Assembly: GCA_902801205.1 (NCBI GenBank)
Contig: CADCHE010000001.1
Coordinates: forward strand, 1-64,000
DNA: 64,000 nt
Origin: an uncultured Bacteroidia bacterium
Lineage (GTDB): Bacteria; Bacteroidota; Bacteroidia; Bacteroidales; UBA932
Reading direction: 5' to 3'
Positions 1 through 8,237 of this stretch are shown here, one piece after another (within the stretch, counting starts at the first letter, position 1; each line of letters opens with the position of its first letter). The notes beneath the pieces were generated by a model. The model ran no database searches and had not been told where the DNA came from. It worked only from the letters and a program-made list of their open reading frames with translations. Position numbers and translations under genes: made by a program.

Positions 1-627
1 CTGAAGGACTGGACGCTGACGGCGCGGGTCTCGATGCCCTTGCTGCGCGGCCTGGAGATGTCGGGCGCCACGCGTTTCCGCTGCGACGATACCTTCGACC
101 TGGGCGGGAAGGATTTTGAACTCGAGATGAGCGGCGCCAGCCGCGCCTCGAACCTGCTGCTCCGGAACGTCCGTGAACTGGAAATCGAGATGGGCGGGGC
201 GACGTCGCTCTCGCTGCAGGGCGACTGCGCCGTAGCGGAAATCGACATGTCCGGCGCCTCCCGCGCCGCCTTCGAACTTGATGCCGGGAAGTTGATGCTC
301 GACTGCTCCGGCGCGTCGAAGCCCCGCCTGAAAGGCATGTATGACGAAGTGTCCGTCGAAGCCTCCGGCGCCTCGGAACCGACCCTGTCGGGCAGCGCGA
401 AAACGCTTTTCGCCGAGGTTTCCGGGGCTTCCAAGTTCCGGGCGCGTGAACTGCCCGTTCCCGAGGTGCGCCTCATCGCCTCCGGTGCCGCGAAATGCGA
501 AGTGGCGGCGCAGCGGAAACTTTCTGCGGAAGCCAGCGGCGGATCGGATGTCCGCTATCTCTCCAGCCCCGGCCTCGAAACCATCCTGAACATCGGCCGC
601 GGCGCCTCCCTGTCGGTCCTTCGCTGA
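1..627 (+). CDS. GIN-domain (DUF2807) protein, 5' truncated by window edge
   Basis: The frame is open from base 1, so the start lies outside the window and only the last ~208 codons are seen. The protein is built of repeating short beta-strand units around the motif SGAS/SGAA (more than eight times, spaced about 20-22 residues), for example EMSGASRAS, DCSGASKPR and EASGASEPT. This is the signature of the DUF2807 'head GIN' family, predicted right-handed beta-helix domains on surface or periplasmic proteins of Bacteroidetes, often described as putative adhesins. No catalytic residues are visible. The partner gene downstream is convergent. Family assignment is firm; the biological role is unknown. 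Confidence 0.85.
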   Translation: MKDWTLTARVSMPLLRGLEMSGATRFRCDDTFDLGGKDFELEMSGASRASNLLLRNVRELEIEMGGATSLSLQGDCAVAEIDMSGASRAAFELDAGKLMLDCSGASKPRLKGMYDEVSVEASGASEPTLSGSAKTLFAEVSGASKFRARELPVPEVRLIASGAAKCEVAAQRKLSAEASGGSDVRYLSSPGLETILNIGRGASLSVLR

Positions 628-645
628 CGGGATAGCCCGCCTGCG

Positions 646-680
646 AAAAAGAAAAGGGGATGGCCGCAACGGTCATCCCC
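646..680 (-). terminator. Rho-independent terminator of the double-DUF1080 gene
   Basis: On the minus strand a hairpin (656-680) with arms GGGGATGACC and GGCCATCCCC, one mismatched pair and a 5-nt loop is followed by TTTTCTTTTT. It lies about 20 bp beyond the stop of the minus-strand gene at 700-1998 and between two convergent genes. Confidence 0.8.
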
Positions 681-699
681 AACTGTTTCAGGTCCCTGC

Positions 700-1998
700 T
701 TACAGCGTCTTGATGTGGAGGTTGCGCCAGCGGACTTTGATGCCGCCGCCGTCGTGGATCTGCAGGGCGATGCGGCCGTTGCCCGCACCGATCTTCTCGT
801 CCTCGATATCCACCATCTGCTCGCCGTTCAGCCAGGTCTGGACGCGGTTGCCTTCGCACAGGATGCGCATCTGGTTCCATTCGCCCTCCTTGAGGATGTT
901 CTCCTTCTCGTCCGGGATCTGGATCAGCCAGCCACGGCCGTAGGACTCATAGATGCCGCCGGTGTCGCAGTTCTTCGGAGCCACTTCCACCTGCCAGCCG
1001 CGCACCGTCGTGCCCTGTACCGTGGAACGGATGAATACGCCGGAGTTGCCGTTGGCCTCCTGCTTGAATTCGAGGGAAAGGTCGAAGTTGTTGTAGTACT
1101 TCTCCGTACCGAAGTAGCCGTAGCCCTTGTCCGGGCCGCTCTCGCACACCAGGTATCCGTCTTCATCAACATACCAGAGCTCCGTGCCGTAGTTGATCCA
1201 GCCCGTGAGGTCCTTGCCGTTGAAGAGGTCTTCCTCGACGCTCTTGGTGGGGAGTTCTTTGATCTTCACGTTGCGGAACCAGGCAGGATAACCGTGGTCC
1301 TGCAGGCAGATGACACCGCGGCGGGCGAGGCCGTACTCGGGCGCGTCGGCCCATTTGCCGCTGTTCTTGCGGGCGAACCAGTCGGCCGTCCAGGCGTCGA
1401 ATTCCACTGTGACCTTGCCGTTGAGCAGGTAGGTGACGTGGCCGTTGTCGAAGATGATCTCGGACTGGTTCCACTCGCCGGCCGGCTTGAGGTCACGCGT
1501 CTCGAAATCAGGGACATACATCGCGTAGTCCACGCCGCAGCGCTGCCAGGGCTCGAGGACATAGCCGTCGTTCATTTCGGTGAAATTTTCGTCGTCGATC
1601 AGCTGGTACTCCGGTCCGGTGACATACGGGACTTTGAAATCCGGGCGCTCGACCACATGGTAGAGCATGCCGCTGTTGCCGCCCTTGCTGATCTTCCACT
1701 CCCATTTGAGGTCGAAGTTCTCGAAGGATTTGTCGGTGACGATGTAGCCGTTGGCGTCGTCACCCTTGCCGGTGGCGGCAATGGTACCGTTCTCCACCGT
1801 CCATGGGCCCGAGAGGGTGTCTCCGTTGTAGTCACGCCAACCGTCCAGCGTCTTGCCGTCGAAAAGCAGCTGCCAGCCCTCCGCCTTTTCGGCGGACGTC
1901 AGCGCGTTGTTTTTCGGACCGCAACTAACGATCGCCAGGCCCGCGACTGCCGCGGCGCCCAGCCAGAAAAGAGTCTTTTTCATCTTGGAATATGACAT
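700..1998 (-). CDS. Lipoprotein with two DUF1080 (3-keto-disaccharide hydrolase-type) domains
   Basis: 432 aa. The N-terminus has a signal peptide ending in the lipobox-like AIVSCG, so the product is probably an exported lipoprotein. Two DUF1080 (PF06439, concanavalin-like) domains follow: about residues 38-245 (LLFDGKTLDGW, NSGMLYHV, GEWNQSEI) and 255-432 (DLFNGKDLTGW, NSGVFIRS, GEWNQMRI). DUF1080 members of Bacteroidetes include 3-keto-glucoside hydrolases and lectin-like domains, so enzymatic activity is likely but not certain. A second Met (MKKTLFW, start 1983) gives a more usual signal peptide and may be the true start. The gene is divergent from the GH29 gene, with an 83-bp spacer. Confidence 0.85.
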   Translation of the reverse strand: MSYSKMKKTLFWLGAAAVAGLAIVSCGPKNNALTSAEKAEGWQLLFDGKTLDGWRDYNGDTLSGPWTVENGTIAATGKGDDANGYIVTDKSFENFDLKWEWKISKGGNSGMLYHVVERPDFKVPYVTGPEYQLIDDENFTEMNDGYVLEPWQRCGVDYAMYVPDFETRDLKPAGEWNQSEIIFDNGHVTYLLNGKVTVEFDAWTADWFARKNSGKWADAPEYGLARRGVICLQDHGYPAWFRNVKIKELPTKSVEEDLFNGKDLTGWINYGTELWYVDEDGYLVCESGPDKGYGYFGTEKYYNNFDLSLEFKQEANGNSGVFIRSTVQGTTVRGWQVEVAPKNCDTGGIYESYGRGWLIQIPDEKENILKEGEWNQMRILCEGNRVQTWLNGEQMVDIEDEKIGAGNGRIALQIHDGGGIKVRWRNLHIKTL

Positions 1999-2081
1999 TA
2001 ATCAATAGTTTTCGTTCCAAACGTGCAAGTTAGCGATTTTTCTCCGATATTTGTATCGGCAACCCCCTTATTTTCGATGCG

Positions 2082-3518
2082 ATGAAGATGCTGCGCCTCC
2101 TTTCCCTGCTGCTTCCGGCGTTGTCCGCCCTTTCTTGCGCACAGGGAACCCCCGCCCCGTACGGAGCCCTTCCCACCCCCGCCCAGGTCGCCTGGCAGCG
2201 GATGGAGATGAACATGTTCGTGCATTTCGGTCCCAATACTTTCTCGGGGAAGGAATGGGGCGACGGCACGGAACCCGAGGACATGTTCCACCCCACGGCG
2301 CTGGACTGCCGGCAATGGGCCCGGACTGCCCGCGATGCCGGATTCCGCGGCATCATCCTCACGGCGAAGCACCATGACGGCTTCTGCCTCTGGCCCAATC
2401 CGGAGAGCGCCCATACCGTGGCGCAGAGCCGCTGGCGTGACGGGCGGGGCGATGTCCTGCGTGAACTCTCCGATGCCTGTCGGGAGTATGGGCTGAAATT
2501 CGGCGTCTACATTTCGCCCTGGGACCGGAACGACCCCCGCTATGGCTCGCCGGCGTACAATGATGCTTTCGTGAAGACGCTTGAGAGCGTGCTGGACGGC
2601 CGCTACGGCCCCGTCTATGAGCAGTGGTTCGACGGCGCCTGCGGGGAAGGTCCGACGGGCCGCCGGCAGGTGTACGACTGGCCGCTGTTCAACGGCACCG
2701 TCGCCCGCCTGCAGCCCGACGCCGTCATCTTCAGCGATGCCGGGCCCGGCTGCCGCTGGGTCGGCAACGAGCGGGGTGTCGCCGGTGAGACCTCCTGGTC
2801 CACGCTCAACATCGAAGGTTTTTCGGCCGGTGCCGGCGCTCCGCCGATCGATACCCTGACTCGGGGTAACGTGGGCGGCGCCGCCTGGGTGCCTGCGGAG
2901 ACGGACGTCTCCATCCGTCCCGGCTGGTTCTGGCGCGCATCCGAGAACGACCGGGTGAAGTCACTGCAGCACCTGCTGAAGATCTATTACGAGAGCGTCG
3001 GCCGCAACTCCCTTCTGCTCCTGAACGTTCCTCCCGATACGTGCGGCCGCATCTTCGCGACGGATTCCCTCCGGCTGATGGAACTGCGCGCCGCGTTGGA
3101 CACCATCTTCGCCGAGGATCTCGCTGCCGGTGCCCGTGTGCATGCCACAGCGCGCCGTGGCCGCGCCTTCCGGCCGGCCCTCCTGCTGGACGGCGATCCG
3201 GACACCTACTGGGCGGCCCGGGAAGGGGATCCGGCGCCGGAAGTGACGCTGTCTTTCCCGTCGCCCGTCACCTTCAACCGCATCGTCCTGCAGGAATACA
3301 TCCCGCTCGGCCAGCGGATTGCGTCTTTCCGGGTGGAGGCGCAGGATGAAGCGGGGGAATGGAACGCCCTTGCCTCGGGCACTACCGTCGGCTGCAAGCG
3401 CATCTTGCTGACACCGCGCACCACCGCCCGGGCGCTCCGCCTGCGTATCGATGCCTCGCTGGCTACGCCCCTCCTTTCCGGCCTCTCCCTGTACGACGAC
3501 CGGATCTACGCAGAGTGA
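2082..3518 (+). CDS. GH29 alpha-L-fucosidase with C-terminal F5/8-type domain
   Basis: 478 aa lipoprotein-like precursor (lipobox region LSALSCAQ). The catalytic TIM barrel covers about residues 30-350, with GH29 hallmarks MFVHFGPNTF, TAKHHDGFCLW and YISPWDRN. The motif QWFDGACG places the probable nucleophile at Asp184. The C-terminal ~130 residues (LLDGDPDTYWAA, VTFNRIVLQEYI, ALRLRIDA) resemble an F5/8 type C carbohydrate-binding domain. Known GH29 enzymes remove terminal alpha-L-fucose, usually in the periplasm or at the cell surface. No SusC/D pair is adjacent. The protein is of normal length for a GH29 with one accessory domain. Confidence 0.92.
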   Translation: MKMLRLLSLLLPALSALSCAQGTPAPYGALPTPAQVAWQRMEMNMFVHFGPNTFSGKEWGDGTEPEDMFHPTALDCRQWARTARDAGFRGIILTAKHHDGFCLWPNPESAHTVAQSRWRDGRGDVLRELSDACREYGLKFGVYISPWDRNDPRYGSPAYNDAFVKTLESVLDGRYGPVYEQWFDGACGEGPTGRRQVYDWPLFNGTVARLQPDAVIFSDAGPGCRWVGNERGVAGETSWSTLNIEGFSAGAGAPPIDTLTRGNVGGAAWVPAETDVSIRPGWFWRASENDRVKSLQHLLKIYYESVGRNSLLLLNVPPDTCGRIFATDSLRLMELRAALDTIFAEDLAAGARVHATARRGRAFRPALLLDGDPDTYWAAREGDPAPEVTLSFPSPVTFNRIVLQEYIPLGQRIASFRVEAQDEAGEWNALASGTTVGCKRILLTPRTTARALRLRIDASLATPLLSGLSLYDDRIYAE

Positions 3519-3541
3519 TTGCGGCGCCTGACGGGCTTCCG

Positions 3542-4189
3542 TTATCGATTCTTTTTATGGATCAGCTTCTTCGTCGCCCGCCTTATCTGCCGGGCAGTTT
3601 TGGGGCTGTATTCAAAAGGTTGAAAACAAGGCAGGGAAATGCGGTTCAGCGTCTCTTTGCTGTAATCGAATATGATCCAGTAGGAACAGGAGGTGACACT
3701 CGTGGGAAGATACATAATCTCCAGCCATTTGTCGAGAGGGTAGGGGATATCGCTTTGTTCTATCTCCAGCTCCAGCTTTTTGGCGTGTCCGCTTATATGG
3801 AAAACTTTATAGAGATGGATATTGTCTCCTTCCAACCTGTACCAACAATCTTTCCATGACCACCCGCCGGGCGGGAACGGTTCAACGGACGTTACGCCGG
3901 GAATATACTTTCTGTCTCTCTTGAAAGGGGGTAAACTGTAGATTTCCGGTCCGGACATGATTCTCCGGCCGTTGACCTGTACCGTAAAGCACCGTTCTTC
4001 CTTTTCATAGTCGATAGGCATAGAAACGCGCGTTTCCCAGTGATGCAGCACTTCGACGGCTCTGAACCTGATCATGTAGTACCCTTCTATCGCCGCAATT
4101 CCTTTGTCAACGACAAGAGGTGGATCTTGGGCGTGACAATAACACAGAGAGACAATGCAAATGGCAAGAACCGTGATGTATTTTTTCAT
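3542..4189 (-). CDS. Secreted protein of unknown function
   Basis: 215 aa with an N-terminal signal peptide (MKKYITVLAICIVSLCYCHAQ). The mature part is rich in aromatic residues and beta-strand-like segments, and the C-terminus is strongly basic (RRATKKLIHKKNR). I do not recognise a family. It is the last gene of a three-gene minus-strand operon, 10 bp after the membrane protein. The operon is visibly less GC-rich than its neighbours, which suggests acquisition. Confidence 0.7.
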   Translation of the reverse strand: MKKYITVLAICIVSLCYCHAQDPPLVVDKGIAAIEGYYMIRFRAVEVLHHWETRVSMPIDYEKEERCFTVQVNGRRIMSGPEIYSLPPFKRDRKYIPGVTSVEPFPPGGWSWKDCWYRLEGDNIHLYKVFHISGHAKKLELEIEQSDIPYPLDKWLEIMYLPTSVTSCSYWIIFDYSKETLNRISLPCFQPFEYSPKTARQIRRATKKLIHKKNR

Positions 4190-4199
4190 AATGCATCCT

Positions 4200-4604
4200 T
4201 TATTTCTCCTTGCGGCTCTTATGGACGATGATGCCTCTCACGGCCGGGAAGAGGATTGTATTCTGATGAAACAGATATCCCAGAATGGCAAGGTTCAAAA
4301 ATGCCGGAATAAGAAGTACCCAATGGATGGTACGACCAAAGAAGAGGGCCATGACGATTGTTATGAACAACAGGTAACCGCAAACGGCAGTCAGTATGAT
4401 CAAGGCAAAGAAATAAAAGAATCTGTTATTGAATACCGCTGAAAGACAAATGAAAGTGGCGCATGCAATCATCGTTATTCCCAAATAAAGTGGCCCTTTG
4501 TCTCCAGTTTGGATGAATAACGACAAAACACTGCCTTCAACATAGAAAAACAGCAGCGAGACAATATACAGAATGATTCTCTTGTTTATTTTGCGTTCCA
4601 TCAA
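4200..4604 (-). CDS. Small four-helix membrane protein, unknown function
   Basis: 134 aa with about four predicted transmembrane segments (near residues 9-29, 38-58, 63-87 and 92-112) and basic ends (MMERKINKR, HKSRKEK). No family motif recognised. Its start overlaps the stop of the upstream TonB_C-like gene by 4 bp, so the two are translationally coupled. It may act in the membrane with that periplasmic protein, but this is inferred only from position. Confidence 0.65.
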   Translation of the reverse strand: MMERKINKRIILYIVSLLFFYVEGSVLSLFIQTGDKGPLYLGITMIACATFICLSAVFNNRFFYFFALIILTAVCGYLLFITIVMALFFGRTIHWVLLIPAFLNLAILGYLFHQNTILFPAVRGIIVHKSRKEK

Positions 4605-5674
4605 GGGTTGTCATTTAAATAGCGCGGGGCCAAGATGGATACTTCATCGACATTTCCATCATGGTCAATGGAGATCATGAGAGAGATTCGTGAATCTACT
4701 TTCCTTCCATGCAGTTCGCCGGCCTCCCATTCCGGCGAGTTCGGAAGGATTCTGTTCAACAAACGTCCCACTTCTTCGATGTCTTGTGGAGGATGGGTAC
4801 CGGATATTCTTGAATAGATAACCTTTCCCTCCTTGCTGACGACGAAACTGATTAAAACACGGCATTCTCTTATCGTCATCTGCGTTTGGGCCTCTCCCAT
4901 TTCTTTTTTGAGCCATTGATAAAACCCGTGGGCTCCGCCATCCTTGTATGTCGGCCTTTTGTCCAGGAAGACAAGAGGGATGGATGATTCGGGATCATAT
5001 CCGGATTCTTTCTTTGATTGCTCTGAGATACAATTTATTACGTGCTCATAGAAGGAAATATCATATAGAGAATCACGCACGGAGGGGCGGACGGAAAGGG
5101 ATGATTCAATCGCTTTGAAGAATCGTTCCTGAAACCTTCGTTTTTTTCTATATTGTTTTGAATCAATGGAATCAATGTCTTGGATGGGTCCAGAAATGTT
5201 TTCGGGAACGGCAAGCGTCTCGAAAGCCAGCGCAATGGCTTCTCCCGGCTCAAGGATGGAGTAGAAGATTTTCCTGCCATCTATCTGAATCCTGTTTCCC
5301 GGCGGCATCATGCCGTCCCAGAATGGATATGAAAAAAAATCAGAAACAAACAAAGGATCAGGGGCGAAACAATAGTCTGTTTTAAAGTGATAGGAAACAG
5401 ATAAATCAAGTGTTTTATATTGTATGAATGAATCTTCTCCCCATTCTTCCATTTGAAGGATGATGGGAGTCGTGCCGATGTTGCTCAATGTCCCATATAT
5501 CAGCACATCCGGTCCCCTGCTATATAACAATTTGTTCTCCCAGGATCGTTCCGTCCCGATATCTCCGAAACAGAAGCTGCGGAGGCTGTCGACTTTGAAC
5601 GATAGTTGTGCTTCAGCGGGAAAACACCATGCGGTAAAGATAAACAGAAGAACGAATCTAATCTTTTGAGCCAT
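4601..5674 (-). CDS. Secreted protein with TonB_C-like C-terminal domain
   Basis: 357 aa. A signal peptide (VLLFIFTAWCFPAEA) is followed by about 230 residues that I do not recognise. The C-terminal segment (about 265-345: VLISFVVSKEGKVIYSRISG, EEVGRLLNRILPNSPEWEAG) looks like the TonB C-terminal fold (PF03544), often found at the end of Bacteroidetes periplasmic proteins that are not classical TonB. There is no N-terminal transmembrane anchor or proline-rich linker, so it is not an energy-coupling TonB. First gene of an AT-richer three-gene operon. Confidence 0.7.
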   Translation of the reverse strand: MAQKIRFVLLFIFTAWCFPAEAQLSFKVDSLRSFCFGDIGTERSWENKLLYSRGPDVLIYGTLSNIGTTPIILQMEEWGEDSFIQYKTLDLSVSYHFKTDYCFAPDPLFVSDFFSYPFWDGMMPPGNRIQIDGRKIFYSILEPGEAIALAFETLAVPENISGPIQDIDSIDSKQYRKKRRFQERFFKAIESSLSVRPSVRDSLYDISFYEHVINCISEQSKKESGYDPESSIPLVFLDKRPTYKDGGAHGFYQWLKKEMGEAQTQMTIRECRVLISFVVSKEGKVIYSRISGTHPPQDIEEVGRLLNRILPNSPEWEAGELHGRKVDSRISLMISIDHDGNVDEVSILAPRYLNDNP

Positions 5675-5788
5675 TGTTTGCTTCGAAAAGTTGCTTTTTA
5701 GAATACCAGGGCGCGCCCGCGAAGAGGTTTCGCGTATTCTTCTCAGGCAAGTGCTCAGAGAAAGGAATCATCATAATAATCGTTTTTG

Positions 5789-5796
5789 CAAAGATA
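5789..5796 (-). promoter_or_regulatory. Possible -7 box for the TonB_C-like operon
   Basis: On the minus strand TATCTTTG matches the Bacteroidetes -7 consensus TAnnTTTG, about 115 bp upstream of the start at 5674. No convincing -33 TTTG is found at the right distance, so this is tentative. Confidence 0.35.
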
Positions 5797-6079
5797 AAAC
5801 AAAAAGGGTCAATTCCTATGGGGGCAGGGAAGACAATCGTTTCGTTGAAAGGACTTTCCCGCCTCCACTCCGGCAGAAGGCGGACGAGGCACCGGTCCGT
5901 CGATGCCGTGTCACGCCATCACGCAATAATGTGGCGTTATGCCCATCGTGCAATCATGCGGCGCCGTGCCCGTTGCGCCCCAAAAACCATGACTGATAAC
6001 TATTTGACAGCCAGTCTTTTCGGTATTTTCCTTCACTCGATTTCGGGGAAGGAGATATGCGATTCCTCTAACTGTCAAT

Positions 6080-6138
6080 ACGTTATCGGGCACCACGTTA
6101 TCGGGCATCCGACCGGTATGCGGGCATCCAGGGCATCC
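6080..6138. repeat. Cluster of short direct repeats next to palindrome copy 1
   Basis: ACGTTATCGGGCA occurs twice (6080-6092 and 6095-6107), followed by three copies of GGGCATCC (6103, 6122, 6131). The cluster directly abuts the large palindrome. The 700-bp stretch 5675-6382 has no convincing gene; apart from these repeats, the palindrome and the promoter boxes I see nothing else in it. Confidence 0.7.
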
Positions 6139-6139
6139 A

Positions 6140-6227
6140 GCCGCCCCGGTCCTCCTTGGAAAGCCCATTCGCCCGGATAGGGATGCACGCAGTGCAAGTT
6201 GGGCCTTCCAAGGAGGACCGGAGCGGC
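6140..6227 (+). repeat. Palindromic element copy 1 (long stem, conserved apical core)
   Basis: An inverted repeat with ~28-bp arms (6140-6167 and 6200-6227, two mismatches). It encloses a core reading ATTCGCCCGGATAGGGA, then the small hairpin TGCAC-GCA-GTGCA, then AGTT. The same core in the same strand orientation recurs at 38174, 42382 and 63539. Relative to copies 2 and 3 this copy has an extra T-A pair in the stem (GGTCCTCC opposite GGAGGACC), a compensated insertion. It lies in a gene-free region between divergently transcribed genes. Confidence 0.85.
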
Positions 6228-6336
6228 GGAACGGCGGTCGGAAGGTAGGAGCCTCCGGGGCGGGCGAGTACCCCTCCGGTTGACGGATGACGGCAGTCTT
6301 TCCGGAGGAAATGGCGCCAGACGGCGAAATGTTTCT

Positions 6337-6344
6337 TATCTTTG
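6337..6344 (+). promoter_or_regulatory. -7 box of the GH120 gene
   Basis: TATCTTTG matches the Bacteroidetes TAnnTTTG -7 element and lies 39 bp before the ATG at 6383, leaving a short leader. The -33 element is not obvious. Confidence 0.5.
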
Positions 6345-6382
6345 TTCAGACAGACAGTTGACATTCCGTAATCCTGAAAGAT

Positions 6383-8191
6383 ATGAAAAGAATCCTGACC
6401 CTCCTCCTGATTCTGCTTCCCTTCACCCAGGCCCCGGGCAGGGAATACCACGTCACCACCAGCGGCTCCGATGCCGCGGACGGAAGCCTGCAGTCGCCCT
6501 TCCGCACGATCTCCCGCGCCGCGCAACTGTCGCTTCCGGGTGACACTGTTACCGTGCACGGAGGAACCTACCGCGAATGGGTCGATCCGCTCTACGGGGG
6601 CACCGACGACGCGAATCGCATCCTCTACCGCGCCGCCGAAGGCGAAGTGGTGGAATTGAAGGGCTCGGAACCCGTCACGGACTGGAAGAAGGGAAAGGAC
6701 GGCGTCTGGACCGCCGTCCTTCCGAATTCCTTTTTCGGCGCCTACAACCCCTTTGCGGACCGGATCCACGGCGACTGGTTCGTGGATCTGGGCCGGGTGC
6801 ACCATACGGCGGAGGTCTACCTGGACGACGTGTCGCTCTACGAGGTGGAGCGGCGCGAGATCGTCGCCCGGACCGACACCCTCATCAAGAGCCGGCGCGA
6901 CCCCGAGGGGTCCTGCCTGATGTGGTATGCCGAAGTGGGCGCAACGGAGACGACCCTCTATGCCCGTTTCGGCACGGCCGACCCGCGCCGGAGCCGGGTG
7001 GAAGTGGCCGTCCGCCCCACCTGTTTTTATCCGACCCGGGAAGGTGTCAACTATTTGACCCTGCGCGGCTTCCATATCAGTCAGGCCGCCACGCAGTGGG
7101 GCGCCCCCACGGCGGAGCAGATCGGGATGGTTGCCGCCCACTGGAGCAAGGGCTGGATCATCGAGGACAACGTGATTACGAATTCCCGCTGCAGCGGAAT
7201 CACCCTGGGGAAGGAATACAGCACCGGACACAACCTGTGGGGCCAGCGCGGATTCGACGGAGCGACCGAATACAACGAGGTGATCTTCGCCGTCCTGCGC
7301 AAAGGATGGGACAAGCGGAACGTCGGTTCGCACATCGTCCGGAACAATGAAATCTCCTTCTGCGAACAGGCCGGGATCTGCGGGAGCATGGGCTGCGCCT
7401 TCAGCGAGGTCTGCGGGAACCATATCCACGACATCTGGGTGAAGAACCAGTTCGACGGACCGGAGATCGGCGGCATCAAGTTCCACGGTGCGGTGGACGC
7501 CTACATCCATGGCAACCGGATCCACCGGTGCCAGAAGGGCATCTGGCTCGACTGGATGGGGCAGGGCTCCCGCGTCTCCCGCAACCTCCTTTACGACAAC
7601 TTCTGGATGGACATCTATTACGAGGTGGACCACGGCCCGATGGTCTGCGACCACAACATCATGCTGTCGGATATGTCCCTCTGGGATATGTCCGAGGGCA
7701 TCGCCTATGTCCATAACCTGATGGCGGGCTACGTGGAGGCCGTCAGCCAGGGACGCTACACCCCTTACCAGCTGGACCACTCCACGCAGGTGAAAGGGCT
7801 CTACTTCATCACCTGCGGCGACGACCGGTTCTACAATAATCTGTTCTGCCGGGTCACCGGCGGCGCGCACCCCTACGGCCTGGACACCTATGCGGGCGCG
7901 ACGGTCTATGCGGAAGGCAACCTGACCTGCACCGACCCGGAAGTCCGCCTGGAAGAATCTCCGGACGGGAGCGTCTTCCTGACGTTCCTGCCGAAGGAAC
8001 CGGTGCCTTCCGGGAAGAAGGTGGACACCGGCGTGCTGGGACGCGTCCGGCTGAGCGGATACGCCTTCGAGCAGGCGGACGGGTCCCCCCTGCCGTTCCC
8101 GACGGATTTCCTGGGCCGCGACAGGAACCAGGACGCCCCCGTTCCCGGTCCGTTCGAGCAATCTTCCTTCACCCGCCTGAAGGTCTGGTGA
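6383..8191 (+). CDS. GH120 beta-xylosidase (right-handed beta-helix)
   Basis: 602 aa with a signal peptide, so probably periplasmic. The sequence follows the GH120 family (type enzyme: XylC of Thermoanaerobacterium) along its length: N-terminal YHVTTSGSDAADG, YREWVDPLYGG, LPNSFFGAYNP, GWIIEDNVITNSRCSG and the C-terminal LKVW. The helix is interrupted by a beta-sandwich insert near residues 90-210, as in the family. The probable nucleophile is Asp390 in GIWLDWMGQG and the probable acid/base is Glu414 in YYEVDHGP, matching the spacing of the known Asp-Glu pair. GH120 enzymes release xylose from xylo-oligosaccharides. It stands alone with its own promoter. Confidence 0.9.
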   Translation: MKRILTLLLILLPFTQAPGREYHVTTSGSDAADGSLQSPFRTISRAAQLSLPGDTVTVHGGTYREWVDPLYGGTDDANRILYRAAEGEVVELKGSEPVTDWKKGKDGVWTAVLPNSFFGAYNPFADRIHGDWFVDLGRVHHTAEVYLDDVSLYEVERREIVARTDTLIKSRRDPEGSCLMWYAEVGATETTLYARFGTADPRRSRVEVAVRPTCFYPTREGVNYLTLRGFHISQAATQWGAPTAEQIGMVAAHWSKGWIIEDNVITNSRCSGITLGKEYSTGHNLWGQRGFDGATEYNEVIFAVLRKGWDKRNVGSHIVRNNEISFCEQAGICGSMGCAFSEVCGNHIHDIWVKNQFDGPEIGGIKFHGAVDAYIHGNRIHRCQKGIWLDWMGQGSRVSRNLLYDNFWMDIYYEVDHGPMVCDHNIMLSDMSLWDMSEGIAYVHNLMAGYVEAVSQGRYTPYQLDHSTQVKGLYFITCGDDRFYNNLFCRVTGGAHPYGLDTYAGATVYAEGNLTCTDPEVRLEESPDGSVFLTFLPKEPVPSGKKVDTGVLGRVRLSGYAFEQADGSPLPFPTDFLGRDRNQDAPVPGPFEQSSFTRLKVW

Positions 8192-8213
8192 GTGCTTTCT
8201 TCCGGAAAAACGG

Positions 8214-8221
8214 TATCTTTG
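8214..8221 (+). promoter_or_regulatory. -7 box of the M24 aminopeptidase gene
   Basis: TATCTTTG (TAnnTTTG type) 16 bp before the ATG at 8238, in the 46-bp gap after the GH120 stop. It supports a separate transcript starting here and the choice of the 8238 start. Confidence 0.5.
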
Positions 8222-8237
8222 TAAAAACACCCTGCCT

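Noticed and set aside
5674-6180. Plus-strand open frame over the spacer and palindrome copy 1
   Set aside because: It consists of promoter region, short repeats and one arm of the palindrome; similar peptides recur only because the element recurs.
6140-6227. Integron attC site
   Set aside because: GTTGGGC in the core fits the R' box pattern, but it lies at the inner end of the long stem rather than the outer end, the matching RYYYAAC box is absent, and there is no integrase or cassette array.
6140-6227. Simple rho-independent terminators for the four palindromes
   Set aside because: No T-tract follows on either strand, and the ~30-nt conserved core is far longer than a terminator loop.
6098-8230. 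710-codon minus-strand open frame over the GH120 gene
   Set aside because: The plus strand has a full GH120 match with both catalytic residues, so the opposite frame is a shadow.
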